A stretch of 64,000 nucleotides of DNA, from assembly GCA_030272155.1 (NCBI GenBank), contig CP126195.1, positions 2,153,001 to 2,217,000 of the forward strand. The letters are read 5' to 3'. Numbering within the stretch: position 1 is the first letter of the stretch; every line of letters starts with the position of its first letter. Positions 1-12,046 of the stretch are shown here, piece after piece. Source of the stretch: Tetradesmus obliquus (taxonomy: Eukaryota > Chlorophyta > Chlorophyceae > Sphaeropleales > Scenedesmaceae). The position numbers and the translations under genes are program-made. The notes beneath the pieces were generated by a model. That model did no database searches. It was not told where the DNA came from and saw nothing but the letters and a program-made list of their open reading frames with translations.

Positions 1-549
1 AGGTGTGCTCAGCCAGCACCAGGATGTCGGCAGGCGCATCTGCAGCAACAGACCCAGGAGTTTTTGGCTGAAGAAAGTATTGGTGTGATGAGCATCAACA
101 TGTGTTTTCAGCCAGCACCAGGATGTCGGCAGGCGCATCTGCAACATGTACAAAGCAAGCAACAGTCCCAGGATCTTCAAAAAGACGCAGCAGATATTGA
201 TTGCTTGTACAGAGAGCAATGACAGGTGGTTGCATGCAGGTGAAATGCAGGCTGCGCCACGTTGATCTACATGATATGGTGTGACACATATGCACAGCCG
301 TCACATGCTCCTGCTAGGATGGTGATGTGGCCCAGACAGCTGCCGCAGTTATCATCCTAAAACTGCAACACCCAACACCTTGAAGATGGACTCCCCAGTG
401 CACGCACCTGCACGTGTGTTGGCTGTGATGCGTCCTGTCCTGATGTCTAGTGCTGCTTCTCCCAGCACCACAGTCCAGTCAGCCTGGATGCGCTTGCCTG
501 AGACAGCGCCTGCAGGGGGACCGCCTGCTGCAGCAGCAGCAACAGCAGC

Positions 550-589
<40 letters not shown>

Positions 590-959
590 GTGCAAGGGCA
601 TCATCAGCTACAGCAGCAGCATGCACCAACAACATCACTGCAGCAGTTGCAGAGGTGGGGCTGTCCAGGCAAGCATGGTCGTGCTGAGTTTGCAGGAACA
701 TGCACAGGGGCGTGCTGCATGCTGAGCTGCAGCCGCAGCACTGGCACTGCTACCAGTCTGCTGCACACGGGTGTGGTCAATTGCCACAGAAAACTGCACA
801 CAACGAGATGACCAACAACGTCCTGGCAGCTGCTCGCAACACAATCAGCACTGCTACTCAGTGATGGGCTACTGCCACAACACATCCGGGCACAATGCAG
901 CATAACACAACCCAGGCCCTGCGGCAGCCTGACCCCTGCAGGCACATGGGCCACACAAA

Positions 960-998
<39 letters not shown>

Positions 999-2319
999 TT
1001 GCTGCCACTCGCTGCTGCCAGATTGCTGTACTTGTACGCCACGAGCTCCAGCCCTGCAGTTGAGGTGATGAAGCTGTCTGATGCTGCTGCGTATGCCAGC
1101 GGCCCAGGCAGCAGGAAGCTAGGCAGGAAGCGGCTAAAGGCCATAGCCTCCTGCTCAAAAAAGGTGAGCTGGCCATCATATGACTGCACCACAATGTGTT
1201 CTACACCTGCACATGACACATGGGCAGGACAGGGCGGACAGGGCCCATGTTGCTGCTGCAAAGCAAGCACCAGAGGCTCAGGCTCAAAGAAGGTGAGCTG
1301 GCCATCATATGACTGCACCATGATATGCTCCATGCTTGCGCAAGCATAGCGCAAGCGGCACAGGGCAGTCAGGAAAACTCATTGCACATGGTGCACTGTT
1401 GCGACATAGCAGGTTTCTGAAGTCTGTAGAAGACTGGAACAGCTGCTGCCATGTATCCCTTGCTCACCAGCAATGCCCCCGAAAGGCCCTGTAGCCATAT
1501 TGGCTGCTGTGTGCTCCAGATAGTGCTCGTAGATCTTGCTGTGCTGCAGGTAGCTGCTGCCGACTGCCTGCAGGGCGTACACTGCCAGCTTGCGTGGGTG
1601 CAGCACAGCCAGGCAGATGCTGCTGCTCCTGCAGGAACCAGTGCCAGTGCCAGGGAGCAGGGCAGCAGGCAGCAGGCGCAGTTGCTGAGCCCAGTCGCAC
1701 TGTCTTGGCAGAGCTTCCTGCTCAAACATTGTAGGTTTGGCAATACGCATGCTGCAGGCCATGTAACACCCTGGAACTATAATTGCTGTTGCTGAGGCAG
1801 TACACTTGCCGCAGCGGTACATACAACCACAGCTGCCACGCCTGCTGAAAGCACCGCTTGAAATGTCATGCAGATATCTCTAACTTGTTGATAGAATCTC
1901 AATATAATGTTGCGGCTACCATCAGCAGATGCGCTTGCAGGGTGGCCCTATTGGCCCAGTACCAGGCTCACCCCAGAAAGTTTCCTGCAGCCAGCTGCAG
2001 TATGCTGCCCTCGAGTTCTGTCTCCAGCAGCATATCCTCAACATGATAGCCACGCTGGTGCGGCAGGTGCACGCGCAGCACACCCTGCAGGCTGCCTGTG
2101 ATGACTTTGGCTGCAGAGCAGAACATGGCAGCAAAACAGTGGTGATGCTCTGGCACCTTGAACGCTGTGCGGCAGCCCTGCTGGGTGAATATTGCAGCGT
2201 AACTCACCGTTTCCATTGGGATCGTTGTCTATGTTTGCTATTGCGATGCTACCCTGGTCGAACTCTTCTGCTGTACCTAGCCTGGTGGACCACCACTCCC
2301 TGCTGCTGAACAGGGACAT
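1..2319 (-). CDS. BBS9: BBS9 (PTHB1), BBSome subunit, 5' part only
   Basis: BBS9 is a core subunit of the BBSome, the coat-like complex that carries membrane proteins through cilia with IFT trains. The protein opens MSLFSSREWWSTRLG at 2319, followed by EEFDQGSIAIANID, the family's characteristic start. Later conserved blocks are YEHYLEHTAANM, the FGGIAG turn, SRFLPSFLLPGPLAY and ADWTVVLGEAALDI, all from the N-terminal beta-propeller. Exons that keep frame across GT/AG junctions are 2319-2208, 2110-1972, 1628-1468, 1206-961, 509-408 and 39-1, where the gene leaves the window. Exon 4 ends in an in-frame poly-Gln run fed by a CAG tract directly before the donor. Exon 4 and the last exon each have an upstream decoy copy of their 5' edge. 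Assignment rests on recalled similarity to animal PTHB1 in collinear order, and I consider it secure. Confidence 0.9.
39..150 (-). repeat. Decoy 5' edge of BBS9 exon 6
   Basis: The exon start encoding ADAPADILVLAE occurs twice, each time directly after a TGCAG acceptor. The copy starting at 39 runs off the window in frame. The copy starting at 138 soon reaches a stop codon. The latter is therefore the decoy, lying about 100 bp upstream of the true exon in gene sense. Confidence 0.75.
528..590. repeat. CAG/CTG trinucleotide tract in BBS9 intron 4
   Basis: An interrupted then pure CAG run lies just before the acceptor of BBS9 exon 5. In gene sense it reads (CTG)n followed by a CTGCAG acceptor. 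It therefore sits where a polypyrimidine tract would normally be. Confidence 0.85.
1283..1333 (-). repeat. Decoy 5' edge of BBS9 exon 4
   Basis: About 50 bp encoding EHIMVQSYDGQLTFFE is a near copy of the true exon start EHIVVQSYDGQLTFFE at 1206-1156. It lies upstream in the preceding intron. Similarity stops inside the exon, so only the edge is duplicated. Confidence 0.8.
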
Positions 2320-3131
2320 GCTGCCACAGCCGAAGCTTCACGGCATGTAAAACAGCCGTTGACAGTTATTGATAACACATTATAAGTTTTTACATGAAAT
2401 CGCAGTGGCCTGCCTTGCTGACTGTTGATGCGGAGACCTGAAAGTTTGCTGTTCGAGCTAAACGAAGCGATCCTTGAGCTCTGACACCAACATACCAATC
2501 TTGATCATCCTTTCACACGTTTGAACGGTGTCTGAGTCGGATGGTTGGCCGGGCAGCTTGCCGAGACCTGGACCCGCCAAAACAACTGTCGTATGGCAGC
2601 AGTGCTCAGCAGGTACTACATGCCTTTTACTCCAACGGCAAAGCATTCAAGATAATAAAAAGCAGCACTCAGCACCATCACAGCTGTGCTGCATCAACAA
2701 GTTGAGGCACAGATGGTGTTGTGCACAGTGCAGTCTCAATGCATTGTTTGGCCCATACTTGTGGAAATGCATCTCCAATGCCTAATGCATGTGACGTGCG
2801 CGTTTGCTTCCGTCACCTGATGGCCAGGGTAATCGACGCATGCAGCCGTATGCTCTGTCACCTGCTGTCAAGCTGTTGTCTAGAAGAATGTTGCGCGCCC
2901 CGCTCAACCACTGAGCAGATGTACAAGAGCAAATATGCAACATTGCAGCTGACCGTTAGCAAACTTCCAGTCACAAAAGTGAAGGTGGGGAACGACACAT
3001 CATATTCAAAAGTGCACTGTGGATGACGCTATCAAATCATCACAGAATTGGATGCTCCGGCAGCGCTAGCCATGCTGCATGCAAGTGCTTCTGTCAAGAG
3101 CCGCGCTGTGCCACAATCAAATGCCACAAGC
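2320..3131. other. Interval between BBS9 start and aldose epimerase 3' end
   Basis: This holds the upstream region of BBS9 and the 3' flank of the epimerase. I see no conserved coding block, RNA gene or clear TATA box here. Confidence 0.5.
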
Positions 3132-3136
3132 TTACA
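3132..3136 (-). terminator. Candidate TGTAA poly(A) signal of the aldose epimerase gene
   Basis: TGTAA on the minus strand lies about 115 bp beyond the epimerase stop codon. TGTAA is the usual green-algal polyadenylation signal. The assignment is inferred from position and motif only. Confidence 0.4.
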
Positions 3137-3248
3137 TGCTCTACAACATGAAACAGGGCACATAACAGCCCATATGCCATGAAAAATGGAAGGCAAGCGC
3201 ATGCTGTATGATCTAGCAAGCTACCTTTGTAACTGCCTTGCTGCCGCT

Positions 3249-3875
3249 TCAAGGTGCTGCACCACCACCACCCGCAGCTGCATTGCCTGCTGTCGCATTC
3301 TGCACCACCGTCACATTGCCTCCAGCCACATCAGGTGCAACCACCACTGCAGGCGTGGCATTCTCCGGCACAGTGGCATTCGCCACAACTGGGGCAGTGG
3401 TGTTGTCCAACCCTATCTCCGTAGCACTCCCGACAATCGGACCAGCAGCAGGCGCTGCAGTGGCATTGGCAGCAGATGCCGTTGCATTGCCTGCTGTAGC
3501 ATTGCCAGCAGCAGGCACCTCAGTAGCGTTGGCAGCAGGCGTCGATGCATTCGCTGCCGTCTCGTTGCCAGTCGCAGCCGCCCCAGTGGCATTTGCAGCA
3601 GGCGCCGTCGCATTTGTTGCCGTGCCATTGCCTGCCGTTGCATTGCCACCCTGCACTCCAAACTCCCACACCAGCTGCTGCTCGTAGATCTGGCCAGGGT
3701 TCACAATGACGCTCGGGAAGTTAGGGTTTTGCACCGCATTTGGCCAGCCCTGGGGTTCAACGGCAAAACCGCCGCGCCTGGTGTACTGCACGCCTCCCTT
3801 GCCAGTGATCTGCGGCTCTCCTGGGCCTGGCAGATGGTTGCCGCTGTACCACTGGAAGCCTGCAGCGGCAGCAGC

Positions 3876-3911
<36 letters not shown>

Positions 3912-6900
3912 GGCAGCAGCCATATGATTTGACATGCGCAGCTACACTTCGATGGCGTAGCTGTTGCACCTCTGAGGAACCCGCGAAACTCTCCAGTCCA
4001 ACCTTGCAGACCCAATGCAGGCAGAATGATGCAGGCCGTCTGCGACTTCTAGCTGCATCCCTAATGCAGGGCAGGCAGTGCTCTGCTGCTGCTAGCTCCT
4101 CAAGGCGGCAGGTGCAGCATGCTGTGCACACCACCAGCTGCGCCAAGCAGCATACATTACATCATTTTAACACCCAGCTGTTGCAACATGCAATGTGCAT
4201 CAATTAGCTGCACTGAAAACAGGAGAGGGGACCGCAGTCAACCTGATACTGAGGACATTTTATGTAATACGTATTTGTCTTCGTGTAATATTTATGTTAT
4301 CCTTGCCTGGCGCGTTGGTGAGGATGCCCATGGTGATGCCGGTGAGGGGAGCAGAGATGTTGGCCACAAGCACAGGCCTGCCAGCAGCAGCAGCAGCAGC
4401 AGCATGCAGCGCGAGTGTGTCAGCGGCTTTCAAAACAAATAGCCGCAAATGCATCGCCACTGTAGCCGCAGCTGTATCACCCATGAATGAATAGTATTCA
4501 CAAGTGAGTTGGCAGCATGTGCCGTTTGGCCTGTGCAGTTGCCGGCTGCATGCACTGCCAGCAAGTCCACGTCTTCAAATCACCACCCATCTGCCTTTGT
4601 CAGCACCGATATTGGCGCCGGTGTTGGTGCTCGTGTGAAAAGCAGCTGCACTGCGTGCTGCGATCTGCAGGCACTTGTGCTGCTGCTTGCATGCGCACAC
4701 ATCACATGCCACTGGCAATGGCGCTGGCCCTGCCACGATGATTGCAGGTTCATGTGCAGCAGCAACATGCACATGCACATGTGCATGTGCATGTGCATGT
4801 GCATGTGCATGTGCATGTGCATGTGCATGTGCATGTGCATGCACATGTGCATGTGCATGTGCATGTGCATGTGCATGTGCATGTGCATGTGCATGTGCAT
4901 GTGCATGTGCATGTGCATGTGCATGTGCATGTGCATGTGCATGTGCATGTGCATGTGCATGTGCATGTGCATGTGCATGTGCATGTGCATGTGCATGTGC
5001 ATGTGCATGTGCATGTGCATGTGCATGTGCATGTGCATGTGCATGTGCTGCTGCATGCATGCGCAGTTGCAGCAGCCGTGTCACCTGGGCGAGGGCTGTG
5101 TGAGGTTTGTGGCGTTGGGGTAGCCCAGGGGGGTGATCATGTTGATGTCATAGCCGGGAGGCACGTCAGGGCCGGGCACCTGCAGCGGCAGCAACAGCAG
5201 CAGCAGCACAACGTGAGTCCACAATCCACCAACACAAGGCCAAGTGGGCCCCTGTTGACAAAGCTCACAAATAGGTCGATGTGTTTCGGTAAAACTTGAC
5301 GCTTGGTCCATACCTTCTCAGTGACGTGTACAGACGCGGTTGAGCAGGGTTGGCTTCTGCGGGTCAAATGGTGTGCTAACAGAGGGACCACTCAACCAAT
5401 GTAAGTTCACACTCTAGTCCGCACCTTCTCTATGACGGTGCTGAGCAGGGTTGGTTGCCGCAGGTCGAATGGCGTCCCAGCCACGGGTGCAATCTCGCCT
5501 GTGGGCACGATGGTGTTGTTGAAGACTGGCGTGTAGTAGCTGGAGTGCAGCTGCACGGTGTGGTCTGTGATGTTGGTGCTGCTGTTGTGGCCGTTGAGGT
5601 TGAAGTAGGCGTGAGTCGTCATGGAGACTGCAGCAGTGGCAAGGCAGTGAGGCAGCAGTGAGTGCAGAAGAGTTGCCGCAACCATGTAGTGCAAAGGCAA
5701 TCGGAGACTGCAGCAGTCAGTGGCAAGCAGCAGTGTAGCAGCAGTAAATGCAACCGATCTGCTGCACCATAAAGTGCTGAGGAAGCAGACAGTAGCAAGG
5801 AGAGCTACCAGATGCTGGTGGTCACCCTGACAGACTCCGCTCTGCGCGGCGCCCTGTTCTCGGTGGCCAAGCAGCTCAAGGAGGTCTACAAGATCACCTT
5901 CACCACAGAATGGACACGTGAGGAGAAGGAGGCGCGCCGCCGCATTGAGGCCTCCCCGGCCTTCCAGCGCGCACTCAAGCAGGCCAGCAACAGGGGCCTC
6001 AAGCCATACTGGGACTTCGGCACCTGCACCTTTGGCCGCCGCACAGCCGACTCCACAGTGTGGAGCGTGGACTACCTCAACAAGCTGGTGGATGGTGGGG
6101 AGCAGGTCGTCGTGCAGTAGAGGTGCGGGGGCCAGCGGCAGGTTGGGGGAGTTAGTGTGTCTCGGAGTGTCTCTAACTCAGCAGTTGATGAAAACCTTAC
6201 TGTTTCCAGCGATGATGAGGATGGCTACAGTGAAAATGTGCGGCGGATGGCAGCCCGTGGGGTGACACGCGCTGCGTGTGAGCGCCCTCTCAACATATGT
6301 TTTTGGAACGCTGACGTGCTCAGCCCTAGTAAGCTTGCCCAGGTGTCGCAGCGCTGCAGCAACTTTTGGATGTTTGATGTTGTGCTGATGGTTGAAGTGG
6401 GCCGTGAAGAGCTGCCTGATGTCTTTCCTGGCTTCCAGACATTTTCCGGACTGCCCCGCGTGAACCGCTCAGAGCGTGGTGCTGGCAAGGGCCAGGGCAT
6501 GTTGGCCTTAGTCAAGCAAAAATGGGCTCAGCGCTGCTCAGTGGTGAAGAGATCCGAGTATGTTATGTGGCTACGAGTTGATTGCCCTGGGCGTGTGTCG
6601 CTGTTCATTGCGTGTGTGTATTTCCCACCGCTTGTGTCTGTTGAGTGGCAGCAGCTGGGTGCTGAGGCCTGGCAGGCGGCGTACAGCGACCTGCAGGCTG
6701 ACATTGCTGCGTACCAGGCGCTTGGTGAGGTGTGTCTTTTTGGTGATTTCAATGCTCATACTTCAACAGCTGATGACTCAGGCAGTGCTGCCCAGCAACT
6801 GCTGGACTCCATGGGTGTGTTGGCAGGGCAAGTGGCGCCTGTGGCGCTGCGCCAGCGGAGGAACACTGATCAGCGGCCTGTGTGTAACTTTGGTGAGCAG

Positions 6901-9900
6901 CTCCTGGCTCTGTGTGCAGCTACAAACAGCGTCATTCTTAATGGCCGGACAGCAGGCGATCCTACAGGTGCTGCTACTTTTCAATCTGCGCAGTCAGCTG
7001 CTGTTAATGGCTGCCCTGGCAGCAGCAGTGGTGCAAAGCGGGCAAAGAAAAGAGCAGTCAGCAAAAGTGTGATTGATTATGGCGTTGTCTCACGCACTCT
7101 GCTACCCCGAGTCGATAACTTTGCTGTGGTGTCATCAGGCGGTTTGTCGGATCATAATATGCTGGTGTGTGCGCTGAGTGTACCTGAACCTCCTGTGGAG
7201 GAGCTGCAGCCCTTTGCAGATCTGCCATTTGTGCGGTGCATTAGGTGGGATCCCTGCAAAAGGACACAGTACGTGAGGGCGCTGGAGGCAGATGCATGTG
7301 TTTCAAAGCGGGAGGCAGCTCTACAGCGCCTGAGTGCTCCTACTGCGACAACTGAGCAAGTTTTTGATGCGTGTGAGGCGTGGTGTGATGCTATCCGACA
7401 GGCTGCAGAGCCTATCTTTGGTGTGAGTGGCAATGGTCGGTGCAAGCGTGCTCAGGATGGTCGTGTGGCAAAGCGGTGGTTTGTCCACTGCAAGCAGGAG
7501 TGGGCAGCATTACGTGCGGCAGTGCGCAGCCAGAACTCGCATGCAGCAGCAGCAGCGCGCAGGGTTTTCAATGCTGCTAAGCGCAGGGCCAAGCGGCATT
7601 GTGAGAAGCAGTGGCAGGCGCGTTTGGCAGATGATTTGAAGCACAATCCCAGGCGTTTTTGGACGGCGTACAGGGGTCGGCGGATGGCGTGCATGCTTCA
7701 GGACATGAGCGCTGTTGACAGACATTGGCGTGCCCTCTATGGGTCCCCTGGGCAGCACAGTTTACCTGAGGAGGGCGCAAGCCCTACCTCTTTTATGGCG
7801 AAATTGTTGTCACAGTGCCAGGACGGCCCAGCTGTGGCTGCTGCATCGCACCTGAATGATCCTTTTTCAGCGGGTGAGATGGAGACTGTGTTGCTGCGAA
7901 TGCATAATGGGCGGATGCCAGGGCCAGATGGGCTGCGTGGTGAGCTGTTCAAGGGTGCATATAATGTTTATGTCACGAGTCGAGGTTACAAAAAACACCT
8001 GTATGTCCTGCATGAGGACTTGAGTGCAATTTTCACAGCAGTCATGAAGTGTGGTCAGGTGCCTGGAGTGTGGTGTTCTGCTTACCTGTCAGCAGTGTTC
8101 AAAAAGGGTGACCCCAGTGACCTGGATAACTACCGTGGTATAGCTGTTGGCTCAGTCATGGGCAAAATGTTCAGTATGTTGATCGAGAAGCGTTTGGCAG
8201 CCTACTGTGAAGAGCGTGGTTACAGGGCGTGGGGACAGGCTGGTTTTAGGGATAGGCACAGGACGTGTGACCATGTTTTTGTGCTGAAGCACCTTGTGGA
8301 TCGCAGCCGTTTGGGTCACGGTCGCTTGTTTGCTTGCTTTGTGGATTTCAGGAAGGCGTATGACCTGGTTCGACGCGACCTGCTTATGCGGTGCCTGGCA
8401 GACATTGGCTTGCGGGGCAATGTGCTTGCATCTATCGTTTCTATGTACTGGAATGCGCCTATGATCACTAAGTTGTCAGGCAGAGTTGGGCAGCCCTTTG
8501 ACAGTACTCGTGGTGTGAAGCAAGGCGATCCACTATCGCCTCTGCTGTTTGGCATATTCATCGATCGAGTGGAGCAATGGCTAGCCGACCGCTGTGGTGC
8601 GTGTGGCACGGCTCTGGGCAGCAGAATGGTGAGACTGCTGCTGTATGCTGATGACCTGGTGCTACTAGCAGAAACAGCCGGCAAACTACAGCAGCTGCTG
8701 GATGCCCTGCAATCATTTTGTAGCGAGTATGACATGCAGGTTAATGTAGGCAAGACAGAAGTAGTTGTGTTTGACAGGAAGCGCTACAGCGGTGCAGCAG
8801 TGTGGCAGTACCAGGGGCAGCAGGTTCCGGTGTCACAGCAGTTCAGGTACTTGGGCGTCCAGTTCCATTCCACTCAGGGTGTGTTTGTCTGCACTGATGC
8901 TCTGGCTGCAGCTGGTAGTAGAGCGATGTGGGCTATGCTGGCCAGATGCAAGGAGCATGGCATTCGCAGTTTGTCAATGCAGGTGCAGCTGTTCAACTCT
9001 CTTGTGTCTCCAATTCTGTGCTACTGTTCCGAAGTGTGGGGTCCAGCCCTGCTGAGCCAGGCGGGCTCGGGTGCTGCTTTGGTCAGCAAGTTGCAGAACA
9101 ATGTCATCAGCAGGGTGCATTTCACGTTTCTGCGTACACTTGCAGGACGCGTCCGCAAGTCCACTGCTCGCTTGCTTCTGTCAAGAGAATTTGGGGCCCA
9201 GCCTTTGGTCAGTTTGTGGCTTCGTGCGGCAGTGAGCATGTGGAATAGGGTTGTGGATATGGATGCGTCCTCCCTTTTGGTCTGTGCTATGCGTGACAAC
9301 TTACGGCTATCCACTGTTTCCAGCAGCGGCGCAGTGTGGTGCACACAGTTGCGACGTGTACTTGAATATGTGTATGCCCACTCACAGCAGCTGGGAGATG
9401 CCGTGCAAAGGCTGCAAAACTTCCAGTCTCTGGATCTGAAAACCATAGCGCGTGCTTTTGATGGCGTCTTGTATCAGCAGTGGCAGGGGTGCCCTGTCAA
9501 CCCGCGTGATGCTGCTAGTGGTCATGGTGTCTACAGTACTTATGAGCGGTGGTTTGCGGCATGCTCTTCTGCTGACATGCTGTCTGTGAGCCCAGCTTTA
9601 TGGTGCCCAGATTATGTCTCTCAAACTGCTGGGATCAACAGAGAGCATCTGGGGTCCTTGACCCGTTTCCGTTTGGGTGCTCATGATTTACGTGTCTGCA
9701 GTGGCAGGTGGCAGCGACCACCTGTGCCGCGAAGTGACAGGGTGTGCCTACGCCCTGGCTGCCAGTCTGAGGTTGTTGAGGATGAGTTTCATATGGTCTT
9801 TGAGTGCCCTTTCTATGCACCAGTCCGCGAGCGATTTGCTATGTTGTTCGAACCCTTCGGGGACTCGTCACAAACATGGGCTACTATTGCTGGTTGCCAC

Positions 9901-11953
9901 CCAGCAGGCGATGACATGATCACTTTTATGAAGCAGGCACCTGCTTTGGTGGCCGCTTTTGTGCACTGCTGCTATCTGATGCGGTGTCACCCGGACACTG
10001 ATCCTGAGGTCCTTCTGTCCTCTCAGGCTATTGCTCAAGCTATTGATGATGCTGATGAGTTTTTTTCTGCGTTTTCGTCTGACGGTTTGGACGATGATGA
10101 GTTGTTCTTCGATGTTTCCTCCCCCTATGAGCCTCTCGTTGGCTCCTGACTGGGGTTCCCACTCCTCGTTGAGTGGAGCATGTAATGTAATGTAATGTAT
10201 GAAAAAGGAGACTGGCACAGGCAGTGGCAAGACAGCAGGATCGCAGCGTTACGTGCAAAAGAGTTGCCAGCAACCATAAAGTGCCAAGGCAATTGGTGCT
10301 GACTGAGCAGGCTCAAGTGCCAAAGCAGGTCAGTAATCTAGAGGCCAGCAGCCGCCAGCAGTGATACCAAGCGGCAGCAGAGACAGCCAGTGTCATCCTT
10401 GTGAGTCAAGCAGCATGGCGCGTCCCACCACCCAGCAATAATAACTGTTGCCACTGTCGTGAGGCCATGCACAGCGCAACATGACACGGCACTATCTCAC
10501 CGCTTCAACAATGAGGCACAGCTGCATGTAATGTAATGTAATGTATTGTATTGTAATGTAATGTAATGTAATGTAATGTATGCACGGTTATGGTCACTGG
10601 GCGCATGCATGTCTGTGGTGTCCACGGCTGCCAGACACATGCTGCACCGTGCAGCTGCCCCCACACTGCGGCATGCATGCTGCATGCTGCATGCTGCTGC
10701 TGCAGCGCACTCACTGGGTGTGGGCCTGTCTGTGGTTGCCAGCCAGGTAGTGTGCAGCTGCCAGCACTGCCAGCACTGCTACTAGGTTGATGATCAAGCA
10801 GCAACACCTAGCATGTCCTGTGAGCATCATGCAGCGCGACAGCGTTACCTGCACAGCAACACAGGCTGCTGCCTCTGTCATAATGCCATGCACCACGCGA
10901 CACGACATGGCACTGTCGCGCCGCTCCAACCTGTTGAACACATCACTCACAGCGGAACACAGCTGCCGCCAAGCAATACTCACTGGGTGTGGGCCTGTCT
11001 GTGGTGGCCAGCCAGGTGGTCTGCAGCCTGTTGGTGTCGTTCCACAGCTTGTAGATCACCCAGGCATGCACAGTGCCGGGGAAGCCCTGCAGCATGAAAA
11101 AGGCAGCATATGATCTAGATCAGACTACCAGCAGCAGCTGTCAGCACGGTGTACAAGCAAGGTAAGCCCTGCAGGCGCGCGCGGCAGCAACTAAAAGCAT
11201 CATGTGCAGCAACTAAAAGCATCATGTGCAGCAACTAAAAGCATCATGTGCAGCAACTAAAAGCATCATGTGCAGCAACTAAAAGCATCATGTGCAGCTC
11301 AGACAGCAGCAGCACCTTCAGAATACCAACCAGTCTGACAAACACTGAATGTGATATCATAGTGAACAAAACATCAGTAAGTTGGCAGCTGCCGGAGGGC
11401 TGACCTGGTCCCCATCAGGGCTGAGTACGTGCAGCACCGCCGCCTCCCCGTCAATCTGTCCCAGATTAATTCACTTGCATAGCAAGCCTGAGGCCTTGCA
11501 GAACCCCTTTCCACCTGACCTCAACAGCGCACTCTCACCTGGTCTCCATCAGGGCTGAGCAGGTGCAGCACCGCCGCCTCCCCGTCAACCAGCTCCACCT
11601 TGCGCGCATCCCACACCCGGCTGGTGAAGCCACCGGCACCACCTGGCCAGCAGCAGCAGCAGCAGCAACCGTTTTTACAATGCCAGTGTTGAAGATGCTT
11701 TGACAACCTTGTAAGTTTGCAGAGCAAATGACAAGCGTGTTAAGCACAGGAACAAGCGCTCACTGCACGTCGTAACCCTCACCATGGATGGTGTCATTGA
11801 GTGTAGGTGTGGTGCTGTTGAGGCCGGGGACTGGGATCCTGTCGTTGACGCTGGTGCTGTAGGTGACGCCATCAAGCGTGAAGTTGGCGCCAGGGATGCG
11901 GTTGGACACGCGCCCGATGACGGCCCCCAGGTACGGGTTGGGATCCAGCGTCT

Positions 11954-12046
<93 letters not shown>

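Larger units (their letters stand above)
5780..10205 (+). mobile_element. L1-like non-LTR retrotransposon, 5'-truncated, antisense in epimerase intron 5
   Basis: A LINE lies inside the intron between epimerase exons 5 and 6, in opposite orientation to the host gene. It holds the 3' part of a first ORF, a full-length ORF2, and a short tail of (TGTAA)n ending near 10200. The frame of the first ORF opens only around 5780, inside the host intron repeat, which suggests a 5' truncation there. The host repeats on both sides prevent me from recognising a target-site duplication. Confidence 0.85.

Noticed and set aside
380-811. Gln-rich + strand frame at the left edge
   Set aside because: It is antisense to BBS9 exon 5 and its CAG-bearing intron; the minus-strand frame shows real family conservation.
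4509-5299. Long Met-His, Cys-Met, His-Val and Ala-His reading frames on both strands
   Set aside because: They are translations of the (GTGCAT)n satellite in an epimerase intron and share no property of a protein family.
5766-10290. ACCATAAAGTGC on both sides of the LINE as a target-site duplication
   Set aside because: The same block belongs to the tandem intron repeat that flanks the insertion, so it cannot be told apart from a pre-existing repeat.
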